Source of the DNA: Vallitalea sp.
Lineage (GTDB): Bacteria > Bacillota > Clostridia > Lachnospirales > Vallitaleaceae
Direction of reading: 5' to 3'
Length of the DNA stretch: 64,000 nucleotides
Assembly (NCBI GenBank): GCA_025210515.1
Contig: JAOARM010000040.1
Coordinates: forward strand, 62,001-126,000
Position 1 is the first letter of the stretch, and each line of letters starts with the position of its first letter. Shown one piece after another: positions 54,559 to 63,653 of this stretch. Under the pieces are notes generated by a model, which worked only from the letters and a program-made list of their open reading frames with translations, did not search any database and was not told the DNA's origin. Position numbers and translations under genes: made by a program.

Positions 54559-56631
54559 ATGAAAATCTATTCATCAGAACAAATTCGTAACGTTGCACTC
54601 TTAGGTCATGGTGGAAGTGGTAAAACAACTCTAGTTGAAGCTATGGCAAACGTTGCAGGAATAACTAAGAGACAAGGAAAGGTTGAAGAAGGGAATACAA
54701 TAAGTGATTTTGATAAGCAAGAGATTAAAAGAGGTTTTTCAATTAATACGTCTTGTATTCCTATTGAATGGCAAGACTGTAAAATTAATTTATTAGATAC
54801 GCCAGGATATTTTGATTTTATGGGAGAGGCAAAAGAAGCTACAAGAGTTGCAGATAGTGCCATTATAGTTGTGTCTGGAAAATCTGGTGTTGAGGTGGGT
54901 ACAGAGAAGGCTTGGGAATATGCAGAAGAGATGAATATACCTAAGATGATATTTGTTACAGATATGGATGATGACGGAGCAAGTCTTAAGAAAGTATTAG
55001 AACAGTTAAAAGATATATTCGGTAAATGCATAGCTCCATTCCAAGTTCCAATTAGAGAAGGAGAACATTTTGTAGGTTTTGTGAATGTTGTTAAGATGCA
55101 AGGAAGAAGATTTGTTAAAGATCATGTAGAACAATGTGATATACCGAATGGATTAGATGATGAATTAGAACCAGTTAGAGAAATGATATTAGAGGCTGTT
55201 GCAGAAACTGATGAGGAATTAATGGAGAAATATTTTGAAGGAGAAGAATTTACTCTTGAAGAAATCCAAGCATCACTACATAAAGGTGTAATAGATGGAA
55301 CTATTGTTCCAGTGTTATGTGGCTCAGGTATTTTAAATACTGGGGTACAAGTGTTACTTAATTCACTAGTTAAATATATGCCTGCTCCAAAAGAAGAACA
55401 TACAAGCGTATTGGGTGTTGATCCTGATAGTAATGAAGAGATAGAGGTAATTTGTGATAAAGATGAACCAATGAGTGCGTTAATATTCAAAACTATTGTA
55501 GATCCTTATATTGGAAGACTTTCATTATTTAGAGTTTATTCTGGTATATTAAAAGCTGATTCAAGTTATTTGAATGTTAATAAAGATGATTCAGAGAGAA
55601 TTTCTCATATATATGCGCTAAGAGGTAAAGAACAAATTGAAGTAAAAGAAGTAAGAGCAGGTGATATAGGTGCTGTAGCTAAGTTGAATAATACTAGTAC
55701 TGGAGATACTTTGTGTGATAAAAGTAGACCAGTTAAACTAAAAGGTATTAATTTCCCCGAATCTCTAGCGTGTAGAGCCATATTCCCTATAACTAAAGGC
55801 GATGAAGAAAAAATTTCATCAGGACTTCATAAATTAATGGAAGAAGATCCAACTATTAAGATGGTACTTGATTCAGAAAACCATCAAGAACTATTATATG
55901 GTGTAGGAGGACAACATTTAGATATAGTAACAAGTAAATTAGAAGCTAAATTTAAAGTGGGAGTGGAACTAAGAAAACCAAAAGTTCCATATAGAGAGAC
56001 AATTAAAAAGAAAGTTAAAGTACAAGGTAAACATAAGAAACAATCAGGTGGTCATGGACAATATGGTGATGTTCATATTGAATTTGAGCCATCTGGTGAT
56101 AGAGATAAACCTTATGTATTTGAGGAAAAAATATTTGGAGGATCAGTTCCAAAAAATTACTTCCCAGCTGTAGATAAAGGATTGCAAGAATCTGTATTAC
56201 ACGGTGTACTTGCAGGTTACCCAGTTGTAGGTATAAAAGCTACATTAGTTGACGGTTCATATCATCCAGTTGATTCTTCTGAGATGGCATTTAAAATAGC
56301 AACAACTGTAGCATTCAAAAAAGGTATGTTAGAAGCTAATCCAATTTTACTTGAGCCAATAGTAAGTGTTAAAGTTACTATTCCAGATTCTTATATGGGT
56401 GATATTATAGGTGATCTTAATAAACGTAGAGGTAGAGTGCTTGGTATGAATCCAATGAAAGGTAAGCAAGAAATAATTGCTGAAGTTCCACTTTCTGAAA
56501 TGTATGGATATTCAACAGATCTTCGCTCAATGACTCAGAGTAGAGGATTATTTACCCAAAAGTTTGTAAGATATGATGAGGCACCAACTGAAGTACAACA
56601 AAAAGTTATTGAAGAAAAATCCAGAGAATAA
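54559..56631 (+). CDS. Elongation factor G-like GTPase (EF-G paralogue)
   Basis: 690 residues from ATG 54559, placed by SD tggggg (54545-54550); the ATG at 54541 lies upstream of the SD. All EF-G domains are present, but the P-loop is GHGGSGKTTLVEAM rather than AHIDAGKTT, and switch 1 has EIKRGFSINTS instead of ERGITI. This marks the EF-G-like (EF-G2) paralogue, whose role is uncertain (GTPase assisting ribosome function or recycling). Monocistronic. The canonical fusA is presumably elsewhere. Confidence 0.88.
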   Translation: MKIYSSEQIRNVALLGHGGSGKTTLVEAMANVAGITKRQGKVEEGNTISDFDKQEIKRGFSINTSCIPIEWQDCKINLLDTPGYFDFMGEAKEATRVADSAIIVVSGKSGVEVGTEKAWEYAEEMNIPKMIFVTDMDDDGASLKKVLEQLKDIFGKCIAPFQVPIREGEHFVGFVNVVKMQGRRFVKDHVEQCDIPNGLDDELEPVREMILEAVAETDEELMEKYFEGEEFTLEEIQASLHKGVIDGTIVPVLCGSGILNTGVQVLLNSLVKYMPAPKEEHTSVLGVDPDSNEEIEVICDKDEPMSALIFKTIVDPYIGRLSLFRVYSGILKADSSYLNVNKDDSERISHIYALRGKEQIEVKEVRAGDIGAVAKLNNTSTGDTLCDKSRPVKLKGINFPESLACRAIFPITKGDEEKISSGLHKLMEEDPTIKMVLDSENHQELLYGVGGQHLDIVTSKLEAKFKVGVELRKPKVPYRETIKKKVKVQGKHKKQSGGHGQYGDVHIEFEPSGDRDKPYVFEEKIFGGSVPKNYFPAVDKGLQESVLHGVLAGYPVVGIKATLVDGSYHPVDSSEMAFKIATTVAFKKGMLEANPILLEPIVSVKVTIPDSYMGDIIGDLNKRRGRVLGMNPMKGKQEIIAEVPLSEMYGYSTDLRSMTQSRGLFTQKFVRYDEAPTEVQQKVIEEKSRE

Positions 56632-56693
56632 AGATAATAAAGTAACCTTAATAAAAGGCAATATTATTTACCAAAGTTTTATATAAAAATTCC

Positions 56694-56722
56694 TTGATTT
56701 TATGTTGTGCATATGATATTAT
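56694..56722 (+). promoter_or_regulatory. Promoter of the leuS T-box transcript
   Basis: TTGATT (56694-56699), 17-nt spacer, TATTAT (56717-56722); start near 56729. Confidence 0.65.
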
Positions 56723-56728
56723 ACGATT

Positions 56729-56980
56729 AATTATATAGTTAATATATACTATGAAAAGGAATAGTAGATAATATAGTGATTTAAGAGAGCTGTTGGATGG
56801 TGAAAAACAGTATCAGTAATTATTGAACTCGCCTTGGAGTATTCTATCTGAATAATTATAGTAAGATAGGACGGTGGCTTACCGTTATTAAGCTCTTAAG
56901 AGTATTTCTAATAAGAAATAAAATAGAGTGGTACCGCGAATATATTCGTCTCTATGCATTATGCATAGAGACTTTTTTAT
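56729..56980 (+). ncRNA. T-box riboswitch, leucine type, upstream of leuS
   Basis: Stem I starts with aaaaggaatagtag (about 56752), the apical part has agagagctgttggatggtg, and gaactcgccttggag carries specifier CTC (Leu) at 56828-56830. T-box core agagtggtaccgcg is at 56925-56938, followed by the terminator 56949-56978. Uncharged tRNA-Leu would permit read-through into leuS. Confidence 0.95.
56949..56978 (+). terminator. T-box intrinsic terminator (leuS leader)
   Basis: Perfect 12-bp stem gtctctatgcat/atgcatagagac followed by six T. Confidence 0.93.
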
Positions 56981-57072
56981 TTATAATAAAACTTCTTTGT
57001 AACGCTTAATTCAGTATACAATATTAAATGATATACAAAGTATCATGAAAATACACTAGCCTAGCGTAGAAT

Positions 57073-57166
57073 AATATAGGGTTAATATGGAGCACGAGCC
57101 ATGGACGGCGAGGTCATCAGTTTAAACATGGACGTTTAATCTGATGACGGAATATTACCCTATATT
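57073..57166 (+). ncRNA. Unassigned structured element before leuS
   Basis: Outer helix 57073-57088 with 57152-57166: 15 pairs plus one bulged T. Inside are two hairpins: gcc-atggac-ggc (57098-57109) and a 14-pair hairpin 57113-57127/57134-57148 whose loop is also atggac (57128-57133). This gives a three-way junction with two identical hexaloops. It does not match any riboswitch I know. It is transcribed after the T-box terminator and ends about 90 nt before the leuS GTG. Confidence 0.6.
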
Positions 57167-57253
57167 GTTCGGAGCGGAAGTTTAAATAAAATTCAGCGGG
57201 AAAGTCTGTAGTTATTTAGAAATTACTTAATCTAAATTAGGAGGAATTATAAA

Positions 57254-59665
57254 GTGGCAGTTTCATATAATCATAAGAAAATAGAAACAAAATGGAGAGA
57301 TATTTGGAAAGATAATCCAATTAATAAAGATGAAGAAGGAAAGAAGAAATATTATTGTCTTGATATGTTTCCATATCCATCTGGTAGTGGGCTTCACGTA
57401 GGACATTGGAGAGGCTATGTTCTAAGTGATGTATGGAGTAGATACAAAGTTCTACAAGGCTATTACGTGCTTCATCCAATGGGATGGGATGCTTTTGGAT
57501 TACCTGCTGAAAACTACGCAATCAAAATGGGAATACATCCTTCAAAAGCTACAGCAACTAATGTAGAAAACTTCAAAAGACAATTAAATGAAATTAGTGC
57601 TATATATGATTGGACAAAAGAAGTTAATACTACTGATCCTAATTATTATAAATGGACACAATGGATTTTTGTAAAAATGTTCAAAGAAGGATTAGCTTAT
57701 GAAAAACAAATGCCAATAAACTGGTGTCCAGATTGTAAAACTGGTCTAGCTAATGAAGAAGTTATTAATGGTTCATGTGAAAGATGTGGATCATCTGTAA
57801 CAAAGAAAAATTTACGTCAATGGATGTTAAAAATTACAGAATATGCAGAAAGATTATTAAATGATTTAGAAGGACTTGAATGGCCTGCAAAAGTTAAGAA
57901 AATGCAAGCTGATTGGATTGGTAAATCTTATGGAGCAGAGATTGATTTTAAAGTTGAGAAAGTAGAAGAGAAAATCAAAGTATTTACAACTAGACCAGAC
58001 ACATTATATGGTTCTACATTTATGGTACTTGCTCCAGAGCATGAAACTATTAGCAAAATAACTACTGATGAGCAAAAAGAAGAAGTAGAAAAATATATAT
58101 TTGATGCGTCTATGAAATCTTCAGTAGATCGTTTACAAGATAAAGAGAAAACAGGCGTATTCACAGGAAGTTATGCAATTAATCCATTAAATGGTTCTAA
58201 AATACCAATTTGGATATCTGATTATGTATTAGCTGATTATGGTACAGGAGCTATTATGTGTGTACCTGCTCATGACGAAAGAGACTTTGCATTTGCTAAG
58301 AAATTTGAACTTCCTATTATTCAAGTTATAGCAGAAGATGGAAAAGAAATAGTTGATCAGCAAGAAGCATATATTGGTGAAGGAGTTATGATTAACTCAG
58401 ATGTATTTAATGGAATGAAATCATCAGAATCAAAAGAAGCTATAGCTAATTATCTTGAAGAACATGAAATAGGTAAGAAAACAGTTAACTATAAATTAAG
58501 AGACTGGGTATTCTCAAGACAAAGATATTGGGGAGAGCCAATTCCAATTGTTCACTGTGACAAATGTGGTGCTGTACCAGTTCCAGAAGATCAATTGCCA
58601 GTAGAATTGCCTAATGTTGAGTCATATGAGCCTACTGGAACAGGAGAATCACCTCTTGCAGCTATAGATGAATGGGTTAATACTACTTGTCCAGAATGTG
58701 GTGGACATGCTAAGAGAGAAACAAATACAATGCCTCAATGGGCTGGTTCATCATGGTACTATCTAAGATATGTAGATGTTGATAATAATGATGAATTAGT
58801 TTCAAAAGAAAAAGCAAAACAATGGCTACCTGTTGATATGTATGTTGGAGGTATCGAACACGCTGTACTTCACTTACTATATGCAAGATTCTATACTAAG
58901 TTTTTATATGATATTGGAGTAGTTGAATTTGAAGAGCCATTTAAGCGTCTATTTAATCAAGGTATGATTTGTAAAAATGGTGCAAAGATGAGTAAATCAA
59001 AAGGTAATGTAGTATCTCCAGATGACTTAGTAGAAAAATATGGATGTGATTCTCTAAGATTATATGAGTTATTTGTAGGACCACCAGAACTTGATTCTGA
59101 ATGGGATGATAGAGGTATTGATGGTGTATATAGATTTATTAACAAAGTATGGAATTTAGTTGTTGAAAACAAAGATAAAGATGCGAAGCAAACAAAAGAG
59201 CTTGAAAAAATCAGCCATCAATTAACTTATGAAGTAACTAATAGACTTAATAGTTTCCATCTTAATACAGTTGTTAGTGCTTTTATGGAATATACTAATA
59301 AGCTTAACGATATTTCAAGAAAGAAAGATGGAGTAGACAAAGAAACTCTTGAAACTGTTATTAGATTACTAGCTCCTTTTGTTCCTCATATTTCTGAAGA
59401 ATTATGGCAGTTATTAGGTCATGAAGATAGTGTATTTGCACATGGTTGGCCAACTTATGATGAGGAAAAAATGAAAGATGATGAAGTAGAGATGCCAGTA
59501 CAAGTTAACGGAAAAGTAAAAGCAACTATTACTATTTCAGTTGACGAATCAAAAGATGATGTTCTTTCAAAAGCTAGACAAGCAATAGAAGATAAAATTG
59601 ACGGTAAAAATATTGTAAAAGAAATATATGTACCAAATAAAATTATTAATATTGTAGTAAAATAA
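57254..59665 (+). CDS. leuS: Leucyl-tRNA synthetase
   Basis: 803 residues. Class I motifs: FPYPSGSGLHVGHWRGY (HIGH equivalent HVGH) and KMSKSKGNVV (KMSKS). The CP1 editing domain contains TTRPDTLYGSTF and the DERD-like AHDERDFAF. Zinc-binding cysteines CPDCKTG and CERCG are present. It charges tRNA-Leu. Starts at GTG 57254 with SD aggagg. Controlled by the leucine T-box. Confidence 0.98.
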   Translation: MAVSYNHKKIETKWRDIWKDNPINKDEEGKKKYYCLDMFPYPSGSGLHVGHWRGYVLSDVWSRYKVLQGYYVLHPMGWDAFGLPAENYAIKMGIHPSKATATNVENFKRQLNEISAIYDWTKEVNTTDPNYYKWTQWIFVKMFKEGLAYEKQMPINWCPDCKTGLANEEVINGSCERCGSSVTKKNLRQWMLKITEYAERLLNDLEGLEWPAKVKKMQADWIGKSYGAEIDFKVEKVEEKIKVFTTRPDTLYGSTFMVLAPEHETISKITTDEQKEEVEKYIFDASMKSSVDRLQDKEKTGVFTGSYAINPLNGSKIPIWISDYVLADYGTGAIMCVPAHDERDFAFAKKFELPIIQVIAEDGKEIVDQQEAYIGEGVMINSDVFNGMKSSESKEAIANYLEEHEIGKKTVNYKLRDWVFSRQRYWGEPIPIVHCDKCGAVPVPEDQLPVELPNVESYEPTGTGESPLAAIDEWVNTTCPECGGHAKRETNTMPQWAGSSWYYLRYVDVDNNDELVSKEKAKQWLPVDMYVGGIEHAVLHLLYARFYTKFLYDIGVVEFEEPFKRLFNQGMICKNGAKMSKSKGNVVSPDDLVEKYGCDSLRLYELFVGPPELDSEWDDRGIDGVYRFINKVWNLVVENKDKDAKQTKELEKISHQLTYEVTNRLNSFHLNTVVSAFMEYTNKLNDISRKKDGVDKETLETVIRLLAPFVPHISEELWQLLGHEDSVFAHGWPTYDEEKMKDDEVEMPVQVNGKVKATITISVDESKDDVLSKARQAIEDKIDGKNIVKEIYVPNKIINIVVK

Positions 59666-59671
59666 TTAAAT

Positions 59672-59698
59672 GGGGGCTTCGTTTATACGATAGCCCCC
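59672..59698. terminator. Bidirectional terminator after leuS
   Basis: gggggct (59672-59678)/agccccc (59692-59698) between convergent genes. Confidence 0.8.
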
Positions 59699-59704
59699 TG
59701 CTTG

Positions 59705-59983
59705 CTACATCATTTCCATCATTTTCACAACCATATCTAGCTTGTTTTTATCTGAAGTAGATAGATTATTTTTCATAGTATCTACAATTAGAGATGATTC
59801 TTGTTTAGTGAACTGTAGACCGCTTTGTTTCATTTTTACACCATATGAAAAAAGTACTTGAACTTTTTGTTCCATTGGTTTGCCAGACATATCATTTAAC
59901 ATATCAACCATTATCTTTAGTTTCTTTGGACTAATATCTTTGAATGCATCGTTATTTAAGATATTATGTGAATTATCGTTCAT
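59705..59983 (-). CDS. Small helical protein, unknown
   Basis: 92 residues, no signal, predicted all-helical and Met/Lys-rich (MVDMLNDMSGKP near 25-40, closing KLDMVVKMMEMM). No family recognised. The end (SSLIVDTMKNNLSTSDKNKL) has the same rhythm as the C-terminal part of its operon partner at 60000-60530: LI-xx-M…K-xx-D/ID…M. Good SD (gaaagggtg); 16 bp after that partner, so the two are co-transcribed. Role unknown. Confidence 0.65.
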   Translation of the reverse strand: MNDNSHNILNNDAFKDISPKKLKIMVDMLNDMSGKPMEQKVQVLFSYGVKMKQSGLQFTKQESSLIVDTMKNNLSTSDKNKLDMVVKMMEMM

Positions 59984-59999
59984 TACCTACACCCTTTCA

Positions 60000-60530
60000 T
60001 TAATTATTATTAATTAGATTTTTGAGTTTTTCTATTAACTCATCTTGATTTAGATTATCTTCATTTGTTGAATCTTGTTGGGAAGTATTAGGATTATGAG
60101 CAACTTGATAGTATTCAGGTTGATTAATGGATTTCATTAAAGTTTTTAATGTATACATATTAAGTATAATATCAATTGTTTTTCTGTTTTTTTCTGAGCA
60201 GTGAGAGCGAATTGCTTGCAATAGCTGTTGAGGATTATTATTAGATTTATTTAACTCAGAAATTTCTGTTACAGAATTATTATTATATAAGTTCATTGTT
60301 TTAGTTAACTCCATAAACTTAACAAATACTGCTAGTTTTTTTTGGACTTCTAAATTCATATATGGAATTGATGCTTTTATAATATTCATTTCTTGGCTAT
60401 TAATCACATTATCTATCTCAAAAGTATTATTCTCATCTACAGGAACGTTATTAGAATCAGAAATTGATTTGAAAAGTTCTATCATATTAGTCATTTTACT
60501 AAAGTTAGAATTTGGATTAGTAGAGTCCAT
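60000..60530 (-). CDS. Helical protein, unknown (paralogous core)
   Basis: 176 residues from ATG 60530, 9 nt after AGGAGG; longer in-frame starts lack an SD. Mainly helical with Asn-rich linkers. The stretch QQLLQAIRSHCSEKNRKTID followed by YTLKTLMKSI resembles QLLKAIQPMANEQLSKDID…INVLKMFIDNL of the divergently transcribed gene at 60717. No membrane segment, no signal. Family unknown; I recall no characterised homologue. Confidence 0.62.
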   Translation of the reverse strand: MDSTNPNSNFSKMTNMIELFKSISDSNNVPVDENNTFEIDNVINSQEMNIIKASIPYMNLEVQKKLAVFVKFMELTKTMNLYNNNSVTEISELNKSNNNPQQLLQAIRSHCSEKNRKTIDIILNMYTLKTLMKSINQPEYYQVAHNPNTSQQDSTNEDNLNQDELIEKLKNLINNN

Positions 60531-60716
60531 ACTATATTGCCTCCTATAATGGTTATCTATAATATTGTATGTGAACAATACTCATTAATTTACAATTACT
60601 TATAAAAACTTTATTTTCATGGCATGTATTATATAGAGATACCAATTATTTTAGATGTGTTACATAATATATATGTTATACATATATTAAATTAAGGAGT
60701 ATTATTGGAGATATAA

Positions 60717-61208
60717 ATGACTCATAATAATTTAATAAATGATACAATAGCTCTTGTAACTGACAGTATTGATGTTCAAGGTTATTTTGATAATATAAGA
60801 AAATCAATTGTTGAAATAACAAAAGAACAGATATTGAACAATGTATTAGCATCTAGTAATGAATATAAACACAATGAAAGTGATAATGTACAATTGTTAA
60901 AAGCAATACAACCTATGGCAAATGAACAACTAAGTAAGGATATAGATAAATTATCCGAAGTATTTGAAGATATAAATGTTCTGAAAATGTTTATAGATAA
61001 TCTATTAAAAGATAATAAAGATAAAAATGAAGATATATCAGATGATGATGAAAACAAAATTATTGAAAAAAGAGGAAATCTAATAATAGAAGATAATACA
61101 GTATATGAGGTAGACGAGAAGTGTAAAGCAAATATTAATTCAAATAGTAGTGAAAAGAAAGCAAATACTGATATTTTAGCTTTATTATTTTATATGATAT
61201 TGAATTAA
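60717..61208 (+). CDS. Helical protein, unknown (paralogue of 60000-60530)
   Basis: 163 residues from ATG 60717 (SD ttggag at 60705-60710). Helical N-terminal half with QLLKAIQPMANEQLSKDID, an acidic Asp/Glu/Asn-rich middle, and a hydrophobic C-terminus (TDILALLFYMILN) that could touch the membrane. Divergent from the two-gene helical operon, convergent with the 61-residue hydrophobic gene. Function unknown. Confidence 0.6.
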   Translation: MTHNNLINDTIALVTDSIDVQGYFDNIRKSIVEITKEQILNNVLASSNEYKHNESDNVQLLKAIQPMANEQLSKDIDKLSEVFEDINVLKMFIDNLLKDNKDKNEDISDDDENKIIEKRGNLIIEDNTVYEVDEKCKANINSNSSEKKANTDILALLFYMILN

Positions 61209-61235
61209 CGTATCTTTTAATCTTAAATAGAATAA

Positions 61236-61264
61236 ATAGGGGGTTTGCCTAATACCCCCATTAT
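61236..61264. terminator. Bidirectional terminator
   Basis: gggggt (61240-61245)/accccc (61255-61260), with AT pairs flanking, between convergent small genes. Confidence 0.65.
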
Positions 61265-61275
61265 TCTATAGCAAT

Positions 61276-61461
61276 TTAATACCCACCATCATTACCCATC
61301 ATCATAAGTAAAAGCATGAGCATAAGCATATTGTTATCCATAAAGCCACCCATGCCAGAACCACTGCCCATATTTCCGCCGCTAAGTAATAATAATAACA
61401 TAAGTAACATCATATTATTACTGCCGCCACCTAAAAAATTATTAGCTGTCACATCGCTCAT
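61276..61461 (-). CDS. Small Met/Leu/Gly-rich hydrophobic protein
   Basis: 61 residues from ATG 61461 (SD ggagg, 6 nt away; the longer ATG lacks one). Two very hydrophobic blocks, NMMLLMLLLLL and MLMLMLLLMMM, separated by a Gly/Ser/Met linker and ending NDGGY. Looks like a small hairpin membrane peptide or self-assembling coat-like protein. It resembles the 56-residue protein at 63024-63194 in plan (block, Gly-rich linker, block, short Gly/Asn tail ending in Tyr). Confidence 0.65.
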   Translation of the reverse strand: MSDVTANNFLGGGSNNMMLLMLLLLLSGGNMGSGSGMGGFMDNNMLMLMLLLMMMGNDGGY

Positions 61462-61670
61462 AGTTTGCCTCCATAAATCCTTTCTTAACATTTTATGTTA
61501 TAAGGCTTGTTTCCTATGTATATTTAATTCAAAAAGTTATTTTATTCTTCATTAAATCATATACCTTTTAGTAATAGAATAAAATATAATAATTAAGATA
61601 TTGAAGTTATATTTAATTAGATTACAACTAGTTAATTATGCAAATATCTAAATTAGAAATAAGGTGATTT

Positions 61671-62906
61671 ATGAAAAATAAACAGAAGCTATTAATGTCT
61701 TTTTTGGTAAGAAATATGATGAATAAAAGTAACAATAAAGTATGTAGCGAAGAAATGCTAAATACTAATGCTGATAAGCATGTACAAGTAATTGTTAATT
61801 GTAGCAAAAACAATGAGTTTGAAAAAGAGTTTGAAAAAATTGGTATAGTGAAATACAAGCTTCCTATGATTAATTCCTATGTTCTTGAGTTGCCAGAAAA
61901 ATATGTTGTTGAATTAAAAGGAATTCAAGGCGTTGAAACTGTTGAAAATGATGCACTTATTACTGCTCAGATGGATGTTGCAAGGCAAACAATTAATAGC
62001 TTATGGGCTGATAGTGTTGGATTGACTGGTAGAGGAATTGGAATAGCAGTTGTAGATACAGGCATTTATCCTCATAAAGATTTAGTACTTAGTAGAAATA
62101 GAATAATAGGATTCAAAGATTTTGTCAATGAAGTAGAATATCCATATGATGATAATGGACACGGAACTCATGTGGCAGGAATAATAGCTGGAAATGGAAC
62201 AGAAAGTAATGGGAAATATAGAGGAGTAGCTACTGATAGTAATATTATAGGTGTAAAAGTATTGGATAAAGATGGTGCAGGTAATATATCTGATGTGCTT
62301 GCAGGAATTCAATGGATTTTAGATAATAGAAAAAGATATAATATTAGAATAATTAATTTATCTGTAGGAATGAAAGATGTAGAAGGTGAAAAATCAGCAC
62401 TGGTAAGAGGTGTTAATGCAGCATGGGATAATGGATTAATAGTAGTTGCAGCAGCAGGAAATAATGGACCAGATGCCAGTACGATAACTACTCCAGGGAT
62501 AAGTAGAAAGATTATAACAGTAGGTTCATCAGATGATGGAGAAACAGTTAAAATAATGGAAGACCTTATTTCTGATTATTCTGGTAGAGGGCCAACAAAA
62601 GAATGTATTAAAAAACCAGATGTTGTAGCACCAGGTTCTAATATTATTGCATGTAGCACTAATAAATCATATAAACCAAAAGAAAAGTATTATCCAAATA
62701 AAGATGTTGGATATATAAAAAAGAGCGGAACATCTATGGCAACCCCAATGATTAGTGGATGTATTGCCTTATTATTATCAAAATATCCTAATATGACACC
62801 GAAAGATATAAAAATAAAGTTAAAAGATTCTACCAATGATCTTGGATTTTCTCAAGAACAGCAAGGGTGGGGGTTAATAGACATAAAGAAATTACTTGAT
62901 AGATAG
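61671..62906 (+). CDS. S8 subtilisin-like serine protease, no signal peptide
   Basis: 411 residues. Residues 36-95 look like an I9 propeptide (HVQVIVNCSKNNEFEKEFEK…VVELKGIQGVETVENDALI). Catalytic triad Asp129 (VVDTGI), His164 (GHGTHVAG), Ser355 (SGTSMATP); oxyanion Asn264 (AAGNNGP). No secretory signal at the N-terminus, so it may act inside the cell or in the mother cell/spore, like Bacillus AprX. SD aaggtg. Surrounded by small hydrophobic and helical genes it may process. Confidence 0.92.
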   Translation: MKNKQKLLMSFLVRNMMNKSNNKVCSEEMLNTNADKHVQVIVNCSKNNEFEKEFEKIGIVKYKLPMINSYVLELPEKYVVELKGIQGVETVENDALITAQMDVARQTINSLWADSVGLTGRGIGIAVVDTGIYPHKDLVLSRNRIIGFKDFVNEVEYPYDDNGHGTHVAGIIAGNGTESNGKYRGVATDSNIIGVKVLDKDGAGNISDVLAGIQWILDNRKRYNIRIINLSVGMKDVEGEKSALVRGVNAAWDNGLIVVAAAGNNGPDASTITTPGISRKIITVGSSDDGETVKIMEDLISDYSGRGPTKECIKKPDVVAPGSNIIACSTNKSYKPKEKYYPNKDVGYIKKSGTSMATPMISGCIALLLSKYPNMTPKDIKIKLKDSTNDLGFSQEQQGWGLIDIKKLLDR

Positions 62907-62964
62907 AAATTTTCCTTACAATATTAAAGGTAGTACTTGTGCTATATACACTATCAATTACACT

Positions 62965-63006
62965 AGACTATAAAAAAGGGGCTTATTAAGCCCCTATTTT
63001 ATAGTC
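62965..63006. terminator. Long bidirectional terminator
   Basis: About 20-bp near-perfect palindrome: agactataaaaaaggggctt… pairs with …aagcccctattttatagtct with one mismatch. Sits between the protease gene and the convergent 56-residue gene. Confidence 0.85.
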
Positions 63007-63023
63007 TTTAATTTAATGATGGC

Positions 63024-63194
63024 TTAGTAATTGCCACCCATATTACCCATACCACCAAACATAATCATAAATAACATTAAGAAGAAAAATAGACTGTTTT
63101 CTGCAAAAGCACCTTTTCCACCACAGCTACCGCCTTCGTTAAACATAAGTAAGAAGAAAAATAAGAAAAACATATTACTAGAATTTGATTGCAT
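63024..63194 (-). CDS. Small Phe/Met/Gly-rich hydrophobic protein
   Basis: 56 residues, from ATG 63194 behind aagaggagg. Two aromatic-rich hydrophobic blocks (NMFFLFFFLLMF and SLFFFLMLFMIMF) are separated by EGGSCGGKGAFAEN, and the chain ends GGMGNMGGNY. Same layout as the 61-residue protein at 61276-61461, with Phe in place of Leu. Too short for standard gene prediction but has a perfect SD and its own terminator. Confidence 0.72.
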   Translation of the reverse strand: MQSNSSNMFFLFFFLLMFNEGGSCGGKGAFAENSLFFFLMLFMIMFGGMGNMGGNY

Positions 63195-63419
63195 AGTAAA
63201 CCTCCTCTTAGAATAAGTTAAATAAATCCTCAGTTATCATTACTTAATTGCATATTACTTTTATATGAAATTCATAATAAATTAAATATAATCTAAATAC
63301 TATATATAGCAAACTTGGTATCTATATATTGTATAAATGATTTATAATATGTAATTATGAAATTCTCATAAAGTATAATACATATTATGAGGAAAGGAGA
63401 TAATATGTGTTTGTTCGTT

Positions 63420-63644
63420 TTATAAGAAAATTAAACGACTTAGTTTATCTAAATCATTAATAAATTCATCGTTAAATATGAAGCTGTTATCATCATCAAT
63501 TAGAAGAATAAATAATAACAATAAAATAAATATATCATCATCATCATGATTAGCAGTAGTTTTTTTTGTACTAGCGCTCTTTGCATTTAAAAATTTTTTA
63601 GGGATATCTTCTAAACTATAAAAGGTTCTTATATTTTCAATCAA
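63420..63644 (-). CDS. Small acidic protein with hydrophobic segment
   Basis: 74 residues from TTG 63644 (aaagg 9 nt upstream; TTG 63653 lies directly against it). N-terminal part NIRTFYSLEDIPKKFLN, then a Lys/Ser/Thr linker, then a strongly hydrophobic segment (DDIFILLLLFILLI) bounded by Asp runs. Third hydrophobic mini-protein of the cluster. Coding status is less certain than the others. Confidence 0.45.
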   Translation of the reverse strand: MIENIRTFYSLEDIPKKFLNAKSASTKKTTANHDDDDIFILLLLFILLIDDDNSFIFNDEFINDLDKLSRLIFL

Positions 63645-63653
63645 GTCAATCAA

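Noticed and set aside
63396-63422. Perfect SD (aaaggagat) and ATG on the plus strand
   Set aside because: The frame stops after six codons and has no downstream gene for a leader-peptide mechanism.
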